The notes under the pieces are model-generated. The model was not told the DNA's origin, searched no databases, and saw nothing but the letters and a program-made list of their open reading frames with translations. DNA of 64,000 nucleotides from assembly GCA_016584305.1 (NCBI GenBank), contig JACEEZ010007257.1:40001-104000 (forward strand). Direction: 5' to 3'. The position numbers and the translations under genes are program-made. This DNA is from Chionoecetes opilio (lineage: Eukaryota > Arthropoda > Malacostraca > Decapoda > Majidae). Every line of letters starts with the position of its first letter. Position 1 is the first letter of the stretch. This document shows positions 19,980 to 31,172 of this stretch, piece after piece.

Positions 19980-20051
<72 letters not shown>
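19357..20051. repeat. (TAG)n arrays with a duplicated interruption
   Basis: TAG arrays at 19357-19580 and 19698-20051. Interruptions of the form ATAGTGGTAGGAACAGTAAT or ATAGTCGTAGGAACAGTAAT recur at about 19393, 19510, 19864 and 19958. The array has therefore grown by duplication of compound units, not only by slippage. Confidence 0.95.
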
Positions 20052-20438
20052 AGATCCTGTTACAATTATAGTTACAGAAATTGCACTCCAACACAGAAAC
20101 AATAAAAAAATATATAAAATGTACAGATATTGTCTCCATTTAATGTAACTAATTGGTAACTTTATCCTTTGTGGAAAACTGATACGTGATTGAAAGAAAA
20201 GATAAAAACAAGAACAAAAGTCAAGTCCTGAATATGCTAAAATCAAGGCAAAATCACACTATTCAAAAACGAACATTTAGGGATGGGAACGTTGTATTTG
20301 AAGAGTTAAGAAATAGAAAAATAGATCAGAAAAGATAGATGAACTTGATATGATTACAAGACCAATAAAGCATTTTTATTTATTTTTTCTGAAGGCAGTT
20401 TATAGGTGTAAATGTTCTATTGTACCTTTTGATTCCTG

Positions 20439-20441
<3 letters not shown>

Positions 20442-20530
<89 letters not shown>
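20442..20530. repeat. (TA)n, (GA)n compound microsatellite
   Basis: About 46 bp of TA followed directly by about 38 bp of GA and an A-run. Confidence 0.97.
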
Positions 20531-20641
20531 AAAAAAAAATACATAATATTATTGTTAGATATATAAATAAATATTCTATCAAAAATAACCAGAATCATCG
20601 ACACTTGTTTTCCTTCTGTTACTGTCTATGGCCATACCTAC

Positions 20642-20772
20642 TATACTACTACTACTAACTACTACTCACTACTACTACTACTACTACCACTACTACTTAC
20701 TACTACTCTACTACTACTACTACTACTCATACTACTACTACTTACTACTACTACTTTCTACTACTACTACTA

Positions 20773-20839
<67 letters not shown>

Positions 20840-21068
20840 AATACTACTACTACTACTACTCTACTACTACTCTACTACTACTACTACTACTACTAAATAC
20901 TACTACTACTACTACTACTCTACTACTACTCTACTAACTACTACTACTACTACTTACTACTACTACTACTACTACTACTATACTACTATACTACTACTAC
21001 TACTTACTACTACTACTACTAACTACTACTATACTACTACTTACTACTACTACTACTACTACTACTAC

Positions 21069-21101
<33 letters not shown>

Positions 21102-21115
21102 TACTATACTACTAT

Positions 21116-21172
<57 letters not shown>

Positions 21173-21270
21173 TACTACTACTACTACTACTACTACTACA
21201 CAACTACGCCTACTACTACTACTTGTATGTTATGCAATAAAGATGATGATGATGTGATGATGATGATCCT
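20642..21270. repeat. (CTA)n array, opposite orientation to the TAG arrays
   Basis: About 590 bp of CTA/ACT trinucleotides with phase slips, ending in a short (GATGAT)n at 21240-21266. CTA is the reverse complement of TAG, so this array can pair with those at 17.8-20.05 kb. Confidence 0.97.
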
Positions 21271-22253
21271 GCTGAAACTTTTATTTTCGAGTTATATTTT
21301 CCTAACGTAGAAACCCTGAAGAAACGCCCGACCAATCTGCTGAAATAATAAATGTGATTAAATAAAGACAAGAGACACTCAATATTTAAAAACTGGCTGA
21401 CGTGGATTAAGGTTAAATCGCTCCAGTTATCAAGATTAAGGGAGAGGGATTTAGAGAGTGGGGTGGGTGGTCATATGACAGACATATTCAGGTGGAGTTG
21501 TGAGCGATTCAAAAAGGTTCGTGCAGGTTCTATGCAAGGGTTAGGGCGTGAGGAGTGTTACTTGGTGGGGTGGTTGTTAGGTGGTTCATGGTTGATTACA
21601 TATTCAAGGTAGGGCGTGAGACTTTGATTTGAGTGCAGGTGAATTTATAGATATACGGTTAAGATGATGTTCTCTCTCTCTCTCTCTTCATGTAAAGGTT
21701 TAGAAAATCACCATTTGTTCCTTTATTTCATTTTATTCCTTTCATTTATTCCTTCACTGTTACACATGCAGTGTTACATTATGAGTAGAATTATGAAAGA
21801 AAAGCACAAGGATCCTGATTATGCCACTGTGAGATGCAAGTAGGGTGATCCTGATCTTCGCTCTCGCTCCGGTCAAAATATGTTTTGAATGGATTGTGAG
21901 CGGAGCGAGAGCGGAGCGCTCCTAGACCGTTACCGTCAGTGTGAATGCTTCCGTTGCTTTGCATGTGATGATATTTGACCGGACCGTGAGCGGAGCGCGA
22001 TCGTCCCTATAGTGTGAATCGGGCCTTAAGTACATTTCAAGAACAACATTTTTCTCAGACAGGCACCGAGGTGAAATAATTATAATGGTATGGGACCAAA
22101 ACGGAGATTATTATAGCTTGAAATACTGCCACTGTTATCATCCTTATGGACTTACTGAAAGAAAATAGCGAATATATTGTGATATCTTTGAAGCACATTG
22201 ATAGTACCTCTGATAGTACTGTAGCCATCACAAGATTAATAAAATTGAAATGG
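21271..22253. other. Gene-free stretch with a possible MITE end
   Basis: No gene is supported. Between 21855 and 22026 GC-rich blocks repeat (GTGAGCGGAGCG at 21897 and 21986) and the last ends AGTGTGAATCGGGCCTTA. The inverse of that end resembles DNA-transposon termini I have seen, but no clear matching left end is found. A short (CT)n lies at about 21671-21687. Confidence 0.35.
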
Positions 22254-22410
22254 TACCTACCTGAACTAAATTGGCCCACCCACCCTTATTAGATTCTCTT
22301 ACTGTCAACTAACAACTAACAGGACTAACAACTAAGCGGGCTTTTTGTTAATTCTGAGGGTTTTTTTTGCTCTTGGCCAGTCCTTTGTGATGTAAAAAAA
22401 AGGGGGAAAA
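22254..22410 (+). mobile_element. LINE 3' UTR fragment (Jockey/CR1-like)
   Basis: The sequence from CTGAACTAAATTGGCC through AACTAAGCGGGCTTT to TTGGCCAGTCCTTTGTGATG and an A-run matches the 3' end of the LINE at 50857-51418. Only the UTR part is present, so it is a heavily 5'-truncated insertion. Confidence 0.7.
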
Positions 22411-22658
22411 AATCATCAAGCTGCCGACGGTTTCGAAATAAAATTGTAACATGTAATAATGCAGTATCATATTTATCTTTTTCTTTCTATAATCCATCTT
22501 ATCCCACAAGCGGAACATTTGCAGACAAGGGGTCGGGTCCAGTTCTCAAGGTGAAAAAAAATAATAGCAAAAGGTTCAACCAAAACCGCCACACCGCACG
22601 TGGGAGATCCGGAATAAATGTGAGGGAAATACGCGGCGGATCCTGGTGCATGGCAGGG

Positions 22659-22668
22659 TATATATAAG
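22659..22668 (+). promoter_or_regulatory. TATA box of gene 2
   Basis: TATATATAAG about 100 bp before a GTAAGT donor at 22761. An untranslated first exon from about 22690 to 22760 is inferred; it contains no ATG. Confidence 0.65.
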
Positions 22669-22794
22669 AGGCAGAGCGAGGCGAGGACAGGACTCGTGCT
22701 CTTCTGGATTGTGGTGGTGGTGGTAGTAGCGCTCTTTCCGTCACACCGCATCCAAAAATAGTAAGTTGTGATCTATTTATGTATTTGACTCAGT

Positions 22795-23010
22795 AGACAG
22801 GAGTCATTAGGGAGCTATAATTAAGGAGCTTTAGTTAGTGCGGAGTCATTAAGGAGCTTTAAAAGGAGGCTAGATAAATTCATGGATGGGAATGAAAGGT
22901 GGATGTAGGTAGTGTTATGTAACAGGAACTACCTCGTGTAGGTCTCACGGCCTCTTGTACTATATAACTTCCTTATTTTCTTATGTTCTTATGTTCTTAT
23001 TTATTGATTT
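22795..23010 (+). mobile_element. LINE 3' end with (TTCTTATG)n tail, in gene 2 intron 1
   Basis: It matches the 3' ends at 29225-29355 and 31945-32285 through the block GAAAGGTGGATGTAGGTAGT and the following CTCACGGCCTCTTGTA. It ends in the octamer-like TTCTTATG repeats. Such microsatellite-like tails are usual for CR1/L2-type LINEs. The matching sequence begins with a decayed coding end (ATTCATGGATGGGAATGAAA). Confidence 0.7.
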
Positions 23011-23355
23011 CCTCTTTTGTGTTTACTGACAAAAGTTGAATTTCCTGTGATCCTCGTAGAGTTTGATTTGTTTCTCGTCTTTGCATTGTTACTGTGCGGT
23101 TTTCATCTAATTCGATTCACGAGTGAGTCTCATACTCTGTTTTTTTAACGAGACTGAAAATCCTGACCCTTTGCTGTTTACTGACTGATAATTGATGCCA
23201 TGGCAACAGAAGGGAATACTAAGGTTTTTCTGAATTTCAGTTGCATTTTATCATAGTCAACCACATTATCAGGTAAATATAGACATAATTTTAAGCATGA
23301 GACCTTAAGATGGAATGGAATTTTCGCCTTGTCAAAACAAATAGACTTAACCTTA

Positions 23356-23370
23356 CCTAACCTAACCTAA
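23356..23370. repeat. Three CCTAA units, telomere-like
   Basis: CCTAACCTAACCTAA, preceded by a near match CCTTA. This equals three units of the arthropod telomeric repeat TTAGG on the other strand. Too short to be a telomere and may be chance. Confidence 0.5.
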
Positions 23371-23887
23371 TATAAGTAAGTTGTGTTCTATTTGCGAATC
23401 GATTAATTTTCTTTTCTTATGTCTGTTGGTCTACAATGGATTCAGTGAGATCCTTATGGACTGTGATCTAGTTATCGTGTTTGCTTTGTTCCTGTGTGAT
23501 TTCGATTTAATTTGATTTACCAAATACTGACCGCGTTTTACTGTATGTTAGCATTTGTATCCTCGGTTTGAAAGTTTCGAATAGGTTAGGAATGAATTTA
23601 ATTACTTTTTGGTGACGCCATCTATGTAGTCTTAGGTGATAGCGGTGATGAGGTGATAGATACTTGACTTTGACCTGCCATGAACTCTTAAAAACTTCTG
23701 GTGAGACTGGTGGTTTTGAATGAATAGCGAGGGAATACTGGATAAATGTCCTCTTTTATCTTCATTTGCATTCTTTAGTGCTTCATTTCCACCACTGGAT
23801 TCTAAGGTGATCACACTGGTCTATGATTTCTTTAGATTTTTTTCATGTCAAGCTGCGAGCAAATAGACATAGTATGAAGTCCTCCTG

Positions 23888-25882
23888 ATGGTGCGGTCCT
23901 TCATTACAGTGGCCGCGCGTGTACTGGTTCTCGTGGCGGTGGTGGCGACCGTGGCCATGGCAGGCTACGTGCCACCCGCCAAGTCCTTCGGTCATGGCGG
24001 AGCCTCAGCAGGGGCAGGAGCCTCGGCAGGAGCTAAGGCCTCGGCAGGGGCTGGGGCTTCGTCCTCTTCATCTGCCTTCAGTTCTTCTGGCGCAGGGTAA
24101 GCAGTGACTAAGCACAAAATTAATAAAGCCAGAGAACACACACTGTCACGCACACACACACATTTTGCTTTTAAACTCACTTATGGTTTCTTTTCAGAGC
24201 TTCTTCTGGATCAGGAAGCTTCGGTTCTGCTGGTTTAGGTCACGACGCCGGTTCATTCGGTTCAGGCGGTTCAACTCACGGCGCCGGTTCATTCGGTGCA
24301 GGCGGTTCATCCCACGGCGCCGGTTCAGGCGGTTCCAGTGGCTCATCCCACGGCGCCGGTTCATTCGGTGCAGGCGGTTCATCCCACGGCGCCGGTTCAG
24401 GCGGTTCCAGTGGCTCATCCCACGGCGCCGGTTCATTCGGTGCAGGCGGTTCATCCCACGGCGCCGGTTCATTCGGTGCAGGCGGTTCAACTCTCGGCGC
24501 CGCTTCATTCGGTTCAGGTGGTTCATCTCACGGATCTGGTAGTAAATTAAGTTCAGGCGTTTCCTCTCACGGCGCCGGTTCAGGCGGTTCAAGTCACGGA
24601 TCTGGTAGTAAATTCAGTTCAGGCGGTTCATCTCACGTCGCTGGTTCATTCGGTGCAGGCGGTTCATCTCACGGCGCCGGTTCAGGCGGTTCAAGTCACG
24701 GATCTGGTAGTAAATTCAGTTCAGGCGGTTCATCTCACGGCGCTGGTTCAGGCGGTTCATCTCACGGCGCTGGTTCATTCGGTGCAGGCGGTTCATCTCA
24801 CGGCGCCGGTTCAGGCGGTTCAAGTCACGGATCTGGTAGTAAATTCAGTTCAGGCGGTTCATCTCACGGCGCCGGTTCAGGCGGTTCAAGTCACGGATCT
24901 GGTAGTAAATTCAGTTCAGGCGGTTCATCCCACGGCGCCGGTTCAGGCGGTTCAACTCTCGGCGCCGGTTCATTCGGTTCAGGCGGTTCATTCCACGGCG
25001 CTGGTTCAGGCGGTTCAACTCTCGGCGCCGGTTCATTCGGTTCAGGCGGTTCATCTCACGGCGCCGGTTCAGGCGGTTCAAGTCACGGATCTGGTAGTAA
25101 ATTCAGTTCAGGCGGTTCATCCCACGGCGCTGGTTCAGGCGGTTCAAGTCACGGATCTGGTAGTAAATTCGGTTCAGGCGGTTCAACTCACGGCGCCAGT
25201 TCAGGCGGTTCATCCCACGGCGCTGGTTCATTCAGTTCAGGCGGTTCATCCCACGGCGCCGGTTCAGGCGGTTCAGGCGGTTTAACTCACGACGCCGGTT
25301 CAGGCGGTTCATCCCATGGTTCTGGATCTGCTGGTGAACACAAGGTGACAGTGGTGAAGGGGACTCGCCCGGGGGCTGTGTTCATAGCCTCCAAGGGCAC
25401 CGGTCCAGGGGGATCCACCCACTCGAGCTCATCCTTCGCCTCCTTCAGCTCCTCCGGTGGAACGGGAGGCGCAGGTGCTGCCTTGTTCGGTCCTGGAGGG
25501 TTTCTATTGTGTCTACAGGCACAGGTAAGTTCTTATGTAGTTGTTGAAACTACTTTAGTAATTTTCTATGTTTTTACAAATATGAGTCTTTTACGTCCTT
25601 CAGAAATCATATCGATCAACTGAACTAGAAAAGACATATGAGTATAAGATTATGATTAAGATTCAACTTTCACCCATGGCATTCTCTTTCCTTCCCCACC
25701 TCGCAGTACATCCCGGCTTCTGTCCCTCTCTCGCTACCTGTGCTGCAATTGGGTACGGTAGCAGCCCGTGCGTCATGGATGATCACTGCAGCTATAGTGA
25801 AAAATGTTGTTTCACTTCGTGCAGCGAACAGCAATGGGTATGCAGGTCATCCTTAGACAAGATTGTCGAGAAACCATGGTAA
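23888..25882 (+). CDS. Gene 2: crustin-like secreted protein (signal peptide, Gly/Ser/His repeats, WAP domain)
   Basis: Three coding exons: 23888-24096, 24198-25524, 25707-25882, all with GT-AG introns. The start ATG opens a clear signal peptide (MVRSFITVAARVL then LVAVVATVAMA). Exon 1 continues with an Ala/Gly/Ser segment. Exon 2 encodes repeats of 8-12 residues such as GGSSHGAGSFGA and GSSHGSGSKFSS, then a non-repeated tail. Exon 3 encodes a WAP domain with eight cysteines (FCPSLATC, SPCVMDDHC, KCCFTSC, WVCR) ending EKPW and TAA. Phases are 2 and then 1 at the WAP exon, as in gene 1. The written sequence is one base short before the last donor: read straight through, the frame ends FLLCLQAQ and the WAP exon is out of frame, whereas one base more would give Ser/Thr/Gly residues and restore phase 1. 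An ATG at 23876 opens a three-codon upstream frame. Secreted defence or structural protein inferred. Confidence 0.8.
24226..25330 (+). repeat. Coding minisatellite of gene 2 (24-39-bp units)
   Basis: Units built on GGCGGTTCATCCCACGGCGC with alternation of a short form (GAGSGGSSH) and a longer form with SFGA or GSGSKFSS. The array stays in one frame throughout. All three frames lack stops for long stretches because the unit length is a multiple of three. Confidence 0.95.
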
Positions 25883-26201
25883 GACCTTCCAACAGGTGTC
25901 TCGCTCTCCCTTCCACGACACGCGACCTGCTTCATGATGTAAAGAAGCTAGGGAAGGCGAGGCTGCAGTGTTTGCAACTATAGGGTCATGTACCCGAAAA
26001 GCTTCGTTATTGGTGTTCTTGTTGAATGCTGATTCACGAGGCGTTCATAAGTATCGTTATTAGTATTGTGGTTTCATATGTAAAATTTTTGTCAAGGTTT
26101 TGTTATAAAAAAGGTTATAAACTACGTATTGCAAACGTGTTTCAGAGTTTTTGTAGAATTGAATATGCACTATTGTTAATGTTTGCTTTACACAGATAAG
26201 A

Positions 26202-26207
26202 AATAAA
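26202..26207 (+). terminator. Poly(A) signal of gene 2
   Basis: AATAAA about 320 bp after the TAA stop. No earlier AATAAA was seen between. Confidence 0.6.
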
Positions 26208-26738
26208 AAGGTTTACCTAAGAAATATACTGTGATTATATGCACTTCCTGTTATACCTATCTATAGTTACTGTAAATGGCACTACAAGAATGTTACACCT
26301 ATTTAAAATAAATTGTTTGATTCATCACATGTCTCTTTCAACCTAATATTCAGTATGGAAGAAATGAAAGAAAAATCTAAAACGGTAAACGTAAAATGGA
26401 AACTACCCTCCACAAGTGTACAGGAGATCCCTGCTGTTTGGTGTTGTGTTGTTAGGGCAGCATGGCTACTGACATGCCATGCTGTGACAATCTCCCTCAA
26501 AACTTTATATTCTATTTCCTAAAGCAGGTGAGTTCATATGACGTTTCCCCCTACCAATTTAATGATCGGGCCCTATCTGAGATACTAGAGGATTACGTGA
26601 CTAGAAGGAAATGTTTTAGATGCCTATTTCTTAAAGGAAGGGGAAGTTCGGAGCCCCTGAACACCCCTTGACTCAGCCTTGCTCTGAGAAGAACCAGTGG
26701 CTGTACTTGGCACAAAGAGTTCTATTCATTTATCCAGG

Positions 26739-26905
26739 TAAAATATCGTTCTTTGTTTCACATTTGCACCTATAGCGCCTGTAGGCAGTATGACCTGCAC
26801 GGCTCGGATAGTCCCTGCACGGGCCTGCAGGGCTGTAATGGTTGGCCCCGCCCGTGGTGGCGCAGGCACGGCAGGATTTTAAGGTGAGGGCATGTCCCCT
26901 GTATA
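26739..26905 (-). mobile_element. SINE family C fragment
   Basis: It shares CACATTTG-GCCTATAGCGC, CTGTAGGCAGT, GGCTCGGAT and CGTGGTGGCGCAGGCA with the better copy at 31405-31746 in the same orientation. The tRNA-like head is missing because the sequence stops where the foldback element begins at 26911. Confidence 0.65.
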
Positions 26906-26910
26906 CTATC

Positions 26911-27648
26911 TATAGACTATTTTATCAGTAATATATATATCTGAATCTTCGTAATGTTTGTTCTATAATATTATAAAATAAAAAACGTAAAACACGGTAA
27001 AGAAATGCCATTACGAGACTATGAAGAAATATGCATGAACTAAATATGCACTTAACTCTTCGCCATTTAAAACTTTGCGTGTCAACTTTTATCATGAAGG
27101 GTATCAATAGAAGCGCAATTTTATTAGCTTTCCTTTGCTATATTTCGTTATCTGATAAATTAATTAGAACCATGCATAAATTAGCGTTAAATAAATAAAT
27201 AAAATCATCAATCGGGTAATTTTCCCGATTGATGATGTTATTTATTTACTTATATATTTCGTTTTCTGATAAATTAATTAGCACCATGTATAAATTAGCG
27301 TTAACTAAATAAATAACCTCATCAATCGGGAAAATTACCCGATTGATGATTTTATTTATTTATTTAACGCTAATTTATGCATGGTTCTAATTAATTTATC
27401 AGATGACCAAATATAGCAATGGAAAGCTAATAAAATTGCGCTTCTATTGATACCCTTCATGATAAAAGTTGACTCGCAAAGTTTTAAATGGCGAAGAGTT
27501 GAAGTGAATATTAAGTTCATGCATATTTCTTCATAGTCTCGTAATGGCATTTCTTTACCGTGTTTTACTGTTTTTTATTTGATAATATTATAGAACAAAC
27601 ATTTACGAAGATTACAGTATATCATATATACTGATAAACCAGTCTATA
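26911..27648. mobile_element. 738-bp foldback element with ~320-bp arms
   Basis: The left arm (26911 to about 27230) and right arm (about 27330-27648) are inverted copies for most of their length, for example AAGAAATGCCATTACGAGAC against its complement near 27533, and AACCATGCATAAATTAGCG against 27370. The ~100-bp centre itself contains ATCAATCGGGTAATTTTCCC-type palindromes. The ends read TATAGACT and AGTCTATA, consistent with a TA target site. No transposase. Confidence 0.85.
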
Positions 27649-27652
27649 TGAT

Positions 27653-27654
27653 GC

Positions 27655-27733
<79 letters not shown>
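27653..27733. repeat. (TA)n microsatellite
   Basis: About 80 bp of TA directly beside the right end of the foldback element. Confidence 0.97.
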
Positions 27734-27736
<3 letters not shown>

Positions 27737-27925
27737 TCCGAGCGACAGCGACTTCAGGGCAAGTTCAGGCCCATGTGCAACAGGCCGATATTCCATGCGC
27801 AGTCCAGGTATACAGTGGTCTATGACTATACATTATTCATTCTTCAAATTCGGCCATACTGAGAACAAAGATGACTTATTGACAAGGGACTGATTGATAG
27901 GGAGAAGTGGCAGAGAACATCTAAG

Positions 27926-27927
<2 letters not shown>

Positions 27928-27970
<43 letters not shown>

Positions 27971-28495
27971 TCATCCACGGTTTTACTCATGCACACTGGA
28001 CTCGCGATCGCCAACTGTTACCCTCCTGGAAAGAGCTCAGAGCACATAGAGACTATCTATGGGTAATGCTGGTACCACACACACCACACACCCGTCCCCT
28101 TGCTCAAGGGAAACAATAACAACCTGTGCTGTCAGCAGAATCCGGCGTGAGGTGGCCTTGAACTCATGACATACTGAATAGCAGGCGGAGATGCTTCTAA
28201 TTAGACCACATAGGTTGTGTGTGTGTGTTTGTGTGTGTGTTCTTCACCCATGGTCTTGTCCACGCTAGCTGCCTCGCGATCGCCAGTTTCACCCTTCCGG
28301 TGCGAACTTGGAGCTCATTACTAGCGATGTTAGGGCAATGCTGGGTCCTCACACACCACAAACACCCATCCCCTTGATCAAGGGGGACAGTAATCGCCCG
28401 AATTTGTCAGTGGAAAAATCCCCGTGAGCAGTGAGGATTCGAACCGGTGACTACCGAATGGAAACCCAGCGCGCTATCCACTGGATCATCGGGAC

Positions 28496-28529
<34 letters not shown>

Positions 28530-28530
28530 A
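27928..28530 (-). mobile_element. Two SINE family A copies in tandem with (GT)n between and around
   Basis: Copy 1 is about 27968-28205 and copy 2 about 28235-28497, both on the minus strand. The better tRNA-like head is in copy 2: on the minus strand CAGTGGATAGCGCGCTGG (A box) and CGGTTCGAATCC (B box) between 28490 and 28435. (GT)n runs sit at 27928-27967, 28205-28233 and 28498-28527, that is at each tail and head. A tRNA gene was rejected because no full cloverleaf is present. Confidence 0.75.
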
Positions 28531-28989
28531 CTTCATGGAGCTCTGCATTTACTATCAATAATCCCGAACAAAACAAAACAAAATCTTATTGACATGCAGA
28601 CAACGGAATAGAACGAGTGGCTACATATTCCTTAAAATAGATTCTTGGGTTGTCCTTGCCTGCAGAAACGACAAACAAATAAATGAATTGAGAATAGGAG
28701 AGCTCCTCAGAACCAGATGTGCACTGTGAACTGATTTTACTGATAGATCATTTTCTTAATATATCTAATCAGGAAAAAGATTACATGTTTTGTCTTAGGC
28801 CATCACGCGAGCCCGCTATGTGGTGCAGGAAATCACGAATCACCAACCATCCATGCCACACTAATACTTTAAGAAAACAACACCTGTTTCCAGAGGGGTT
28901 TTCCTTTTACCCAGAGCGAGGCAATAAGCGTGACGGGAAAGCCTGAACCGACTGAAGACATTCGAGCAGGCTTTCCTGGGCACGGTCTT

Positions 28990-29165
28990 TACATGCAAGA
29001 GGGAAGGAGCATCAACACTCCAAAAATAGAACCTAAATTGTAGAAGGAAATGGAATACACCAGTCTATTCAAAGAGACGAACAACAAAGAAGCCTTCATA
29101 CAAGAGGAACGGAACATCAAAACTCTAAAAATAGAACCTCAATTGTTGAAGGTGGAACATCATTA
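28990..29165. repeat. ~60-bp direct repeat
   Basis: 28998-29048 and 29101-29150 share CAAGAGG...GGAACATCAA, CTCTAAAAATAGAACCTCAA and TTGTTGAAGG with few changes. No gene is found in 28531-29220. Confidence 0.75.
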
Positions 29166-29224
29166 TGAGTACAATAAAGAACGGAACAATTGCCTGAGCT
29201 GCCCAAATAAAGCAAGTCAATAGG

Positions 29225-29355
29225 AAGTTTAAAAAGAAGGCTAACTCGACAGTGTTATGGATGGGGGTGAAAGGTGGATGTAGGTAGTGTTAGGTAACGG
29301 GAACTACCACGTGTAGGTCTCACGGCCTCTTGTAGCTTCCTTATTTCTTATGTTC
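29225..29355 (+). mobile_element. LINE 3' end with TTCTTATG tail
   Basis: Contains GAAAGGTGGATGTAGGTAGT, ACCACGTGTAGGTCTCACGG and the terminal TTCTTATGTTCTTATATTC. Same family as 22795-23010 and 31945-32285. The downstream part of its tail is also present at 43086-43150, so it lies inside the segmental duplication. Confidence 0.7.
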
Positions 29356-29999
29356 TTATATTCTGAAGTCAGCATATTTCTTAACGACTTCGTACGAATA
29401 ATGTGTGGACAGGATTATCCCAATGATAGATTCGAGGAACAGAAAACGGAATGAGTGAAGCAGACACATCCAGTTTCTTTGTGACGTGCTGACCTTTAAG
29501 GCGCAGGCGAAGGTTCCATGAATTGACGCCAGCGAGGTTTATCGGTGGAGGACAGTCTATTGAGGTAGCACAGTGTGACGTAAGAACTTTTTTTCCATTG
29601 CATGACTCATGAACATATATGCGTGTTTTGAATGTCAGTCTGCTGTTTGATGGCAAAGAGATTGGCTGAATGATGATAAGTGATATTGATGGTACCATTA
29701 TTTCCTTTTGTTTTTGCAAGAAATTCCTTATGTAGATATATCATCCAAGAAAAAAATTGAATGAAGAATCTAATCCACAGGGAAGATTTGTATTGTTTCG
29801 AAAATAAATCATGAAAGAAATATTTAGAATAAACAAAATGTGTATCCTCCTATTCGACGCTATATCTCACTGGTTTGTTTATCGTTTCCTTTGTTTTTTT
29901 CGCTATTCAATATCATCATTCTTTATTCCTGTTAACATCTAAACGATTTATAAGCCTCTTCGATAATTATCATAGACTGCTGCCCGTCTCCCGTTGGCT

Positions 30000-30417
30000 C
30001 ATCAAATGAAATGATGATGATTTATAATTGTATATTAATGTATGATAAAGTAATATATTATGAGAACAATAATGATGATGATTTATAATGGTTTATTAAA
30101 GTATGATAAAGTAATATGATGCGAACAATAATTATGATAATAATAATGATGATGATAATAATGATAATGGTGCTAACTAATAATGATGATACATGATAAT
30201 GATTACTATTGTAATAGCAATAATAATCATGATTACAATTATATCATCCTTGTCTTTATTGCCATTATCATCACCATCATTATCATATATATCATTATCA
30301 TTATCGATATCTTATCATAACTATCATTGATTATATCATCGCCATCATCATTATCATCATTAGTAGTAGTAGTAGTAGTAGTAGTAGTAATAGTGGTAGT
30401 AGTAGTAGTAGTAGTAG

Positions 30418-30459
<42 letters not shown>

Positions 30460-30468
30460 TGTATGTAT

Positions 30469-30543
<75 letters not shown>

Positions 30544-30557
30544 ATAGTAGTATGTAT

Positions 30558-30620
<63 letters not shown>

Positions 30621-30635
30621 TGTATATAGTGTATA

Positions 30636-30696
<61 letters not shown>

Positions 30697-30740
30697 TGTA
30701 GTAGTAGTAGCAGAAGTAGTAGTGTAGTGGTAGTAGTACT
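30000..30740. repeat. (ATGATA)-rich region and (TAG)n array
   Basis: GATAAT/ATGATG-rich sequence to about 30355, then TAG arrays to 30735 with TATGTATGTAG interruptions. Copy 2 (43810-45135) is longer by about 600 bp. Long poly-Ser/Tyr/Leu frames here are artefacts. Confidence 0.95.
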
Positions 30741-31077
30741 GTACAACAAGTAGATCTGGATAAGGAGTCACCAACTTTTGAATAAAAAATAATGAAAAAG
30801 TTTTTAAAAAATCATAAAGACTACTATGAATATCACGAAGAAAACTTTCCCAATGTTGTATTTAAAACATCTATGCCCCCATCACTCTAAAGCAACCACG
30901 TTACAATAAACACACATGAAACCACACCAAGAATAGCTATCAGTAACAACATGGTAATATACTGAGGAAAAACCACAAGTATTCTGCTCCCATCCTTTAT
31001 GTCCCGCGGGCGACAGAATTCATGGAAGAGCCGAGACGGGAAACCCTGACCCTCAAAGTGAGCCAGCAAGTCTCAGG

Positions 31078-31086
31078 TATATAAGG
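31078..31086 (+). promoter_or_regulatory. TATA box of gene 3
   Basis: TATATAAGG, 95 bp before the start ATG at 31173, with a TCAC-type initiator-like site about 32-35 bp downstream. The noisy copy keeps it at about 45502-45511. Confidence 0.75.
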
Positions 31087-31172
31087 CGCCGCCCAGAATA
31101 TGAACCACAAGTCACTAGCAAACCGTCTAACAGCGAAGAGAGTTACTGACTTCCTCACTACACATTAGAACC

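Noticed and set aside
24653..25285. Plus-strand frame AVHLTAPVQAVQV within gene 2
   Set aside because: Shadow frame of the minisatellite; the Gly/Ser frame is the one linked to the signal peptide exon.
28430..28500. tRNA gene on the minus strand
   Set aside because: A and B boxes are present but the acceptor and anticodon stems do not close and a SINE body follows; it is a SINE head. The same applies at 7460 and 31746.
30331..30774. Poly-Ser, poly-Tyr, poly-Leu and poly-Thr frames over (TAG)n, (GA)n and (CA)n tracts, here and elsewhere
   Set aside because: Translations of microsatellites with no stop codon in the unit.
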